Below, piece by piece: positions 56,910 to 64,000 of a stretch of 64,000 nt of DNA; the first letter of the stretch is position 1; each line of letters begins with the position of its first letter. The DNA comes from Scalesia atractyloides (Eukaryota; Streptophyta; Magnoliopsida; Asterales; Asteraceae). The notes under the pieces were generated by a model, which searched no databases, had not been told where the DNA came from, and was given only the letters and a program-made list of their open reading frames with translations. Where the stretch lies: contig CAMTDV010000012.1 of NCBI GenBank assembly GCA_947069175.1, forward strand, positions 35,434,341 through 35,498,340, read 5' to 3'. A program made the translations under genes and the position numbers.

Positions 56910-58361
56910 TATAAACAGGATTACAATTGGGTTAAGCACCAGCCCAACTGGTTGGGCCGGTGCAAACAAAACCCAGGATCACCTGTTCGAATCCAATCAC
57001 ACACCGGCCTAACCACTTTAAAATCTTTTTAAATCTATCACTTATGTATAAACGTACTTAGTGTATAAATGTAATTAAAACGCAAGTATTGTCGGGTTAG
57101 ACACCCAGCCCAGTTGGTTGGGCTGGGTGCGAAACACAACAAAGGTCTCGGGTTCGAGCCCCTTGGCTCACACCGGTCGGATCATTTATTTTCCTTTTTA
57201 AACTCAACTAAATTTGAATGAACCTAAAATGTGTGTAAGTATAATTAAAATCCAGATTCTTTCGGGTTAGACACGTAGCTCAGTTGGAAGAGTTGCGTGC
57301 ACGCAACCGAGAGGTCACGGGTTCGAGTCTCACCACACGCATGCCTATAATACAATCGAACCGGTCTGACAGTCAGCTTGTCAGACTAACAAGATTTTTT
57401 TATATTATTTTATTTTTATTTTATTTCTAATATTTTATTCTATGACTTACTATTAATGAAAAATCAATTAAAATGTTTAAAAATATATATTTTCAAAGGG
57501 TTTAAAATATCAATAAAACCCACAAAAATAACCTAAAAATCTAAACAAAGGTTTTTAACCTAAATATCAAATTATTTATTTATCGAATTGTCGCGTTATT
57601 ATTTTAGGTTAGTACTCTTTCATCGGTTAAGTTCCCAACTCGTGCGCTCTCATCCTCAATCAAGAATACGCACCCACTGTGAGTGAATCTCTACAAATTC
57701 TCCGTTTAACCATGTTTTGGGGTGTATCATGTGTCGCACATTTTCTTTTATATTATTTAAACACTTGTGCTAATATCATCTCGTGATCAAATGTGTATGT
57801 TTGTTATGTGGTTTATATTTGGTTACATTTTTATAATTTCAGTGCAATCATTTCATTAGGCCCATCAGTTCCTCGTGGGATACGGGTTGAGCATCAGGTG
57901 CCTCATTAGATCGGTTCCGTTTGATTGAGCCTTGATCTCAAATACATTATTCATAATGTCATGTGTTCATATAATGTGGTTTGTGATTGGTTATATATAT
58001 ACATCTGCTCACATATGATTCATGCACAATTTTTATTTAACAACAATACAATTCAATTATTTAAATGTTTTACCAAGGTTCACTCGCCAACTTTTGTTGA
58101 CCTAAATCTTCTGTTTTTACGCATGATACAGGTGAACAAGCTGAGGAAAGAAATACATAGGAATGGCCTTAAAAGAATAAACAAGTTATTTCATTTGAAA
58201 CAATCTTTTGGTTTATTGTTTGTGTTTGTATGAATTTTGTGTTGAATATTTGAAGTTTAATTTCAATTTAATAAATATGAAACTTATTAGTAAATATCAT
58301 GATCTTTGGTGATAACCCAATCATGCCCCGACTTTTATTCTGCTGTGGGTCGGGTGTGACA
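55821..58361 (+). repeat. E5 3' LTR (2.54 kb)
   Basis: Uninterrupted copy of the E5 LTR: antisense tRNA-like module 56081-56152, TATA 56368-56376, sense modules 56929-57340, and conserved tail to GGGTGTGACA. It is longer than the 5' copy because TATA-rich arrays expanded and a ~175-bp block was duplicated (56552-56660 and 56730-56838). TA microsatellites lie at 56655-56728 and 56839-56910. Confidence 0.9.
56929..57340 (+). repeat. Three tandem tRNA-like modules in E5 3' LTR
   Basis: 56929-57000 (GCACC-A-GCCCA with TGGGC-C-GGTGC), 57094-57167 (perfect CACCCAGCCCA/TGGGCTGGGTG, loop GTTGGT) and 57264-57340 (A box TAGCTCAGTTGG, a GTTGC/GCAAC anticodon-arm-like stem, B box GGTTCGAGTC). B boxes GTTCGAATCC and GGTTCGAGCCC are in the first two. 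Spacing between modules is about 95 bp. Confidence 0.82.
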
Positions 58362-58773
58362 TCGGCGACGCCCAAACACAACATTTGCGACGCACCCCAG
58401 TTTGTTGCGTAGGGTATTTGTTGCGTAGACAGTAGGTTTAGCCGTCGGAGATAAGAGGTAGCCTCGGCAACGCCCTATATGGCCGTCGGCGACGCCCCAT
58501 CTATGCTGTAGACGCAGATTTTTCGTTTTTCAGCTTATGGAACCCGTTCACAGGCTCCGATTCAATCCGAACTGACCCATAATGTCCGTAACAACCCAAA
58601 ACCACTCCGTAGTCATCCATATATTAATACATCACATGTTTATGACTAATAAGTAAAGGACACTTACGTGATTAACGCCTCGGAATGAACACACATAAGC
58701 ACGAGCTTTTGGTTTGAGTTTAAGCACTTCAACTCACGCTTGAATCCCTCAAACCTGGGCTCTGATACTAACT
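58362..58773 (-). other. E3 leader, LTR-proximal part, with primer binding site
   Basis: Continues 44881-45231 on the far side of E5. It contains repeated CGTCGGCGACGCCC-like words. The primer site at 58757-58771 reads TTAGTATCAGAGCCC on the minus strand, one base from the initiator-Met complement, two bases after the LTR end (CGTTTCA). Confidence 0.8.
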
Positions 58774-60672
58774 TGAAACGCCCGTCCTAGTTTTACGACT
58801 GAAAAGCTATAAAATTTCGAACTTTCAAAATTAATAGCTTAAAATTCCCATTTTACCCTTAAGATTAATACGACAACTTCGACTATCAAACATCTCAACT
58901 ACATGAAACAAAACTAGTAACTATCAAGGTTAATACATCTTCTTACAAAAGAAATTTTGAAGTAAATTCATCATTTACAAACCCAAAAAAATAGTTTGAC
59001 CCGTTTGTCTTTATCACTTACGGAAGCGTAAAAAGGGCAAAAGTGCGTTCGTTCCAAGCGAGGCGCAACGTCAAGTTGAAGTCTTACCTAAACATCATAG
59101 GAATTTGGTTAACCTTTCATGTAATAATTTGTAACAATTTCAATAGTTAATCGATTATCACATTCTTTGACTTTTATCAAAGTCTTTCATTGACATAAAA
59201 CGACATGAACTTATAGACTCATTTATATTAGCTCCACTCGAAATCGTCATATAACTTTCACACTCTTATTCAGTTGATCGTTCATGCGATGCAACATAAA
59301 TTCATATCTTTACATTCTTGTTCTTAATCAGTTGACCCGTTCAACATGCGTCAACACAAAAACCATACTTTTACTTTCTTATTTCTTGTCTGGTTGACCC
59401 GTTCAACACGAGTCAACGCGAAACCATACTTTTATTTTCTTATTTCTTGTCCTATTGACCCGTTCTACACGAGTCAACTTGAAACCATACTTTTACTTCC
59501 TTATTTCTTGTCAGGTTGACCCGTTCAACATGAGTCAACTTGAAATCATACTTTTACTTTCTTATTTCTTGTCCGGTTGACCCTTTCAACACGAGTCAAC
59601 TTGAAACCATACTTTTACTTTTTTTAGTCAAAACAAAAACAACTATAATCCATTGCAATGATACTAGATAATTCATTACAACTAAACATAATAAATAAAT
59701 GAAAATACATCATACAAGTAACGTACCTTGGTCTTGAACTTTCAGTCGTTTCTTTGAGCTTGTTCCTTCTTCTTTTAATCCTACACATGATTCATTCATA
59801 CTTCGATTACTTGTTCGCTTTTACCCAATCCATGTTATTCTTGGTTCGCTTTTACAACTTAACCCATAACTAACTCAATTTCCATCATAAATACAAGCTA
59901 GTAATTTTCAATTCATAATAAGCCACAATAATCGTCGAACACTTGGTATACGTACAACACTTTAAGCATCATGTACTAGTGTTCTCATGCATAATCTACC
60001 CAATCATATCAAGATTCAATAATTCAACTAAACTCACATAACCTTCATTCTATATCAAATTCATTTAACAATTTCTCTAGTACATACACGTTCATACATC
60101 AACATTGCACTCAATTTTTGCATCTACATGCTCATAACACTTCATCATGCTACTACTACAAGTGGGTTTTACTTCAATTTATCAAGATAGTCAAATTCAA
60201 ATATATTTCATCTTCTACATAAAGAATCTAACCAATATCCATGCCTAATTCATAAAATTTCATGAATTCATTATAACCCACTTTATGAATGATCACCAAA
60301 TCCTAAAATTTAACTTACCTTATTTTAAGAATTGTTAAATGATGATGATTTGGTGTTCATGCATCAGTTTGATCTTCAATTCTTGTTTCAGTTCTTGAAT
60401 TTTTTTGAATAAAAGGGCTCTTCCCTTTTCTCTCTTAAGACCAGGCGACACACACACACACACTAGAAGTGTGTGTGTGTGTGTGTGTGTGTATGTTTTA
60501 ATTTTATGTTTTATTAATTCACTTTCCTACTTATCCAAGTTTGGTCCCTCTAGTTTGATGTTTATATTATTATAGCTAAACATACCCCTTTAAGTTAAAA
60601 CTTTACTTGTACTTTAACTAGGGTTATAATTCTTGTCACCATTTAATCAACATTTATACTTACAAACACACG

Positions 60673-60745
<73 letters not shown>

Positions 60746-60785
60746 GTTATATATATATATGTATGTATAATTTTGGGGTGTTACA
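58774..60785 (-). repeat. E3 5' LTR (2.01 kb)
   Basis: On the minus strand it starts TGTAACACCCC at 60785 and ends GGGCGTTTCA at 58774. Contains ~60-bp tandem repeats (59330-59625), a CA/TG inverted microsatellite (60446-60492) and mixed AC/TA arrays (60665-60755). No tRNA-like modules, unlike E2, E4, E5 and E6. Confidence 0.9.
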
Positions 60786-61405
60786 TCTATAGTCATATCT
60801 ATGTAGTATCGTCTCATCTAAGCCTATAAGTGTGGTATCGTATAGTATCGAATTATATAATGTAGAATATGTCTTGTATAAGTCCTGTATAGGCCTCTTA
60901 TAGACTTATAGGTCACCTGTAGGTCTATGCATCTAGTATCGTATCGTATAGTGTAGTACCGTATCGTAACATATTGTATCGTATAGTGTAGTATGGTATC
61001 GTATCGTATTATATAGTGTAATATAAGTCATGTATTGGTCCCTTGTAGGTCTTGTATAGGCCTATATGGGACCTAAACTACACCTAAAGTCCTATACGGG
61101 ACCCATACTACACCTATAGGCCTATACGGGTGTTGTATCGTATCCTTATAGTATCGTATCGTATCGTATTGTATAGCATCATACGTATCATATAGTGTAG
61201 TATATGTCTTGTATAGGTCCCCTATAGGTCTTGTATAGGCCTATACGGGACCTAAACTACACCTATAATCCTATAGGAAACCTATACTACACCTACAGTC
61301 TTATAGGGGACCTATGCTACACCTATAGGCTTATACGAGACCTATACTAGAACTATACAATATGATGCTATAGTATACTAAACTATAATACACCTATAGG
61401 CATAC
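60786..61405. repeat. Right part of the TATAG/TATCG tandem array
   Basis: Irregular units combining GTATCGTATAGTGTAG, TAGGTCTTGTATAGG, CCTATACGGGACC and TAAACTACACCTATAG. Inverted relations between units (for example CCTATAGG, TATACGATA-like) give it dyad character. Continuous with 31570-31724 before E3 inserted. Confidence 0.82.
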
Positions 61406-62205
61406 TGTAACACCTCGTAAAATCGTGTCCAGTAATATAGTGACACGTGTGGTATTTTATTTTAAGTCTATTAAAGACTAACAAGGACTAAAAGTGTCAA
61501 CATGCTCAAACTAAGTCTCTGAGTGACCTTCTGATGTCAACATGCATAAACCGAGCCTTTGAGTGACCATTAGTGTCAACATGCTTAAAACATAGCCTCT
61601 GAGTGATCATTAGTGTCAACATGCTTAAACTTAGCCTCTGAGTGACCATTAGTGTAAACATGCTTAAACTTGGCCTCTGATGACCATTTGTGTCAACATG
61701 CCCAGCCTTTGAGTGACATCGGAGTCAAAATACTTATACTGAGCCTCTAAGTTATCCTTTACGAAGTTCTAACTCTCATACATGCCACTTGTTAGACGAG
61801 AGAGGTTAATCTGTAAATATGTGAAAGTTGGATAATGGAGGGGTTAAAAGTGTCCACATGTTAATTTATACATCTGAGTGACCTTTTAACAAACTGAGAG
61901 CTCGAAAATGTCCGGGCATACTCCCGGGTACGCCAAAGATTGGTTACGGGGGCTAAATATGCTATAAAGATGTTTTAGGGGGTTTAACAAGTTAAGGGGC
62001 TAAATGTGACAAAGTTTGAAAGTTTCCTTGAGGCGCTCGTGGGGCACGAGAGGCTTGTGTCTGCAGAAAATTTGGTTTGTAATAGTAATTTAACTCCAAG
62101 AATTTTGTTGTTCTGTGTTTAATTGACTATGATGATATCAACTTACGTCACGATATTCCCCACCAAGGCCCACCGGTGTTTGGTTGTAGAATGCGGGCTG
62201 TGACA
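61406..62205 (+). repeat. E7 5' LTR with a ~2.5-kb deletion
   Basis: Starts TGTAACACCTCG and ends GCTGTGACA. The first ~670 bp match the outer E1 LTR with six or seven ~40-bp repeats (61480-61750). At about 62075 it jumps to the equivalent of E1 20480 and then runs to the LTR end. The missing part includes the TATA position, so this LTR lacks the expected promoter. Confidence 0.82.
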
Positions 62206-62376
62206 GGTTGGTAGCAGAGACAACGTTTGAGAGAATTAAACATTAGCCTTCTTATGTTTAATCTCAAACTTACACGAAAGCACATTCCTTAGACTTCCGA
62301 GTCTAGGTTTTGACCTAGGATTACTCATCTCATTATTAAATTATTAGTATTGTTTTGACTTGATTTTAACAGGAAA

Positions 62377-63457
62377 ATGCTACCAAGAGTACGAGGAAGA
62401 GGTAAAGGACCAATAAAGGGAGGACCATCTGGACACATCCCTTCTCAACCGCATCACTCGAATCCCTATGTGGATTCAGGGGATTCCAGGCCCCTATCAT
62501 GACATTCACCTACCCATACCCAAAACTCGTACCACTCATATCATTCGCATCAATCACACCACTCTCATCATTCTCATCATTCATATCATGATGAGTTTAA
62601 CCTTAACCATTACTTTAACACACCCGCAGCTGATCAGAATCAGCTGGATCAACCCAACCCAATGGATGAGGACTCTGATCCAGAAATGTCGCCATCAGGA
62701 TCCCACGCACATGCCATCGAGATATTTAGAGATTCAAACTCTTACGCCGGATCGCCATACCAAGGTCCAAATGAATGGGACCAATATTAGAACCAATTTA
62801 CCTTTGCTAACACTCCTTCCCATCACTCCCCAGCACCTCCTGTACTAGAAGATGTACATATGGAACCGGTGGAACAACCCCAACCACCACCTGAGCCACT
62901 AAGGAGGAAACGCGGAGCGCGTATGTTGATACATGCTGGTCAATGGTCGGGATCGCTGCCACCGTTACCCAAAACTTACCCAACCATTCACGAGGACCCA
63001 TAAATGGGTGGACCATCTAATGTTTCACCTATGGTGGAACCGACACCACCATTGGTTTAACCACCACCACCGGGTTATAATAACCCTATCCCAACATATC
63101 AGGATACATCTGGATATGACCCATTTAACCCTTCTACGCCAGTTATTACCAATCATTGTTGCATGACCCTTATATGCAAGCGGTCATGCATAACGCACTT
63201 TACCTGTCTCTTTCCCACCTGCTTATCCACCTACTGGATATCCAAGTTATGGGTACTAGTATCCTGTTATGCCACAACCACAACCACAACAACCTCCGCC
63301 ACCACTTGAGGTCATCAATGAGGCCTTAGAACGAATGATGGAAATGCAACAACAAGCGGAGAAGACGGAGAAGAAGACGAATAAGTTCTTCAAGAAGCTC
63401 TCCAAGTTGGTTAAGGGAAAGAAGGACAGTGAAGCCTCTTCTAATAATATATGTTAG
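62377..63457 (+). pseudogene. E7 ORF0, second copy of the extra protein
   Basis: Starts MLPRVRGRGKGPIKGGPSGH, matching E1 ORF0, then drifts through frameshifts. It includes a HSHHSHHSYHDEFN tract, an acidic NPMDEDSDPEMSP segment and proline-rich blocks. The C-terminal piece 63269-63457 is open: a QPQPQQPPPPLEV start, then NEALERMMEMQQQAEKTEKK with heptad-like spacing, then NKFFKKLSKLVKGKKDSE, ending at TAG. TTTTAACAG precedes the start as in E1. The minus-strand frame at 62807-63016 is a shadow. Function unknown. Confidence 0.65.
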
Positions 63458-64000
63458 TCCATGCGAGGACATCGTTATTTCTTTAGTCCTGCGTGGACAT
63501 TTTTATTTCTTTTAAGTCCTTGCATGGACAGTTTATTTCATTTATTTATTTCTAGTATTGTAATTCCTTATTGGCATTTAATGAAATATTTTGGAATTTA
63601 TATATATAGTATTCATCCTTCTTCAAGCGAACATCTCGATTTTACTCGAAATTTATGCTCTACTATATAATTCCAAAAAGATCTTAATGGTTTTGATTAG
63701 CCAAGTGGCATAGACCACATATTTGGCCAACTTATATATGATAGTTAAGGATAAAAGGGCCTTCTATCATGATATTTAAGGGGAGTTATCCTTCTATCTA
63801 GAGGTGGTGGACTAGGTTCAAGCCTCCAAGTCGTTAAGGTCAATGCGACCAGGACTATTAATCAACCATTAAGGTACTCTTATGTTAACATTCAGGAATG
63901 TTCATACTCCTGGTAGTGTGACTTGAGGAACCACACAAGCCGTTTAGGTAAAAGGACTACGTCCTATTATATAGCCTATGTGATCAATGTGATCCCGGCT
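63458..64000 (+). other. E7 leader after ORF0
   Basis: Homologous to the E1 spacer between ORF0 and gag. It begins with three GTCC...GGAC dyads (63456-63532). The frame at 63461-63670 has no counterpart in E1 and is not supported. Confidence 0.65.

Larger units (their letters stand above)
45232..58361 (+). mobile_element. E5: Ty3/gypsy element with tRNA-like modules in its LTRs
   Basis: Flanked by TCGGC on both sides. 5' LTR 45232-50312 (interrupted by E6), primer site 50315-50329, gag, protease, RT, RNase H, integrase, polypurine tract 55806-55820, 3' LTR 55821-58361. It is the only element of the tRNA-like group here with all domains. At least eight stops or frameshifts inactivate it. Its gag matches E4 gag, so functional relatives are the likely helpers of E4. 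Confidence 0.92.
31725..60785 (-). mobile_element. E3: Ty3/gypsy element interrupted by E4 and E5
   Basis: Identical pentamers TCTAT flank it at 31720-31724 and 60786-60790, inside one tandem array. Minus-strand order: 5' LTR (60785-58774), primer site, leader (58773-58362 and 45231-44881), gag, protease, RT, RNase H, integrase, truncated 3' LTR (33477-31725). After removing E4 and E5 with one copy of each target duplication, leader and RT become contiguous. A deletion fused integrase to the LTR. All frames carry mutations. With the insertions removed it would be about 8 kb. Confidence 0.88.
61406..64000 (+). mobile_element. E7: E1-family gypsy element, start only, with a shortened 5' LTR
   Basis: 5' LTR 61406-62205, primer site 62208-62220 (TTGGTAGCAGAGA, one substitution), ORF0 62377-63457, three GTCC/GGAC dyads (63456-63532) and leader sequence homologous to E1 18540-18850 on the other strand. 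Gag and the rest would lie beyond the window. Confidence 0.88.

Noticed and set aside
57264..57340. Genuine nuclear tRNA gene
   Set aside because: A and B boxes fit, but the acceptor stem and a 7-base anticodon loop do not form; the unit is one of a repeated set inside LTRs.
27213..58361. Endogenous pararetrovirus
   Set aside because: Domain order with integrase, LTR ends, initiator-Met primer sites and polypurine tracts define LTR retrotransposons; no movement protein was seen.

Overview
This window looks like heterochromatic, transposon-dense plant nuclear DNA. It is AT-rich and has plant-type Ty1/copia and Ty3/gypsy LTR retrotransposons primed by initiator tRNA-Met, hAT-type MITEs and many TA/CA microsatellites. 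The size and style of the gypsy elements fit a large-genome eudicot, possibly Asteraceae, but that is a guess. I found no complete host gene. Almost every long open frame is a piece of a decayed gag-pol gene or a by-product of tandem repeats. I label the gypsy elements E1-E7 and the copia elements C1-C2.

Layout. 1-1479: antisense LTR fragment of the E1 family, joined to C1 (1480-2708, + strand), a copia tail with RNase H and a 3' LTR. 2709-6005: low-complexity DNA with a hAT-type MITE (4094-4645, perfect 8-bp target duplication) nested inside another hAT-like element (3902-4702), and a SINE-like unit. 6006-10529: C2, a complete but mutated copia element (- strand). 10827-11015: a foldback element. 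11024-23631: E1, a gypsy element (- strand) with LTRs of about 3.3 kb (the 3' copy truncated) and an extra ORF ('ORF0') between the primer binding site and gag. 24450-25231: LTR remnant related to E3. 25277-29581: E2, a 5'-truncated gypsy element (+ strand). 29582-31569: nothing codable.

31725-60785 is one nested cluster. E3 (- strand) inserted into a TATAG/TATCG-rich tandem array with target duplication TCTAT. E4 (35618-43203, - strand) inserted in E3's reverse transcriptase frame (duplication CCTGG). E5 (45232-58361, + strand) inserted in E3's leader (duplication TCGGC). E6 (46119-48870) is a solo LTR inside E5's 5' LTR. The array resumes at 60786, followed by E7 (61406-end, + strand), an E1 relative with a shortened LTR.

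The most unusual feature is shared by E2, E4, E5 and E6. Each LTR carries four tRNA-like modules: one antisense module upstream of the TATA box, and three tandem sense modules downstream of it, in what should be the transcribed leader. They have recognisable A- and B-box sequences. The D-arm-like hairpins differ in sequence between modules yet keep pairing, which suggests selection on RNA structure or on Pol III promoter function. The nearest analogy I know is Cassandra, whose LTRs carry 5S rRNA sequence. E4 carries only gag between intact, near-identical LTRs, so it looks like a non-autonomous partner of an E5-like autonomous element.
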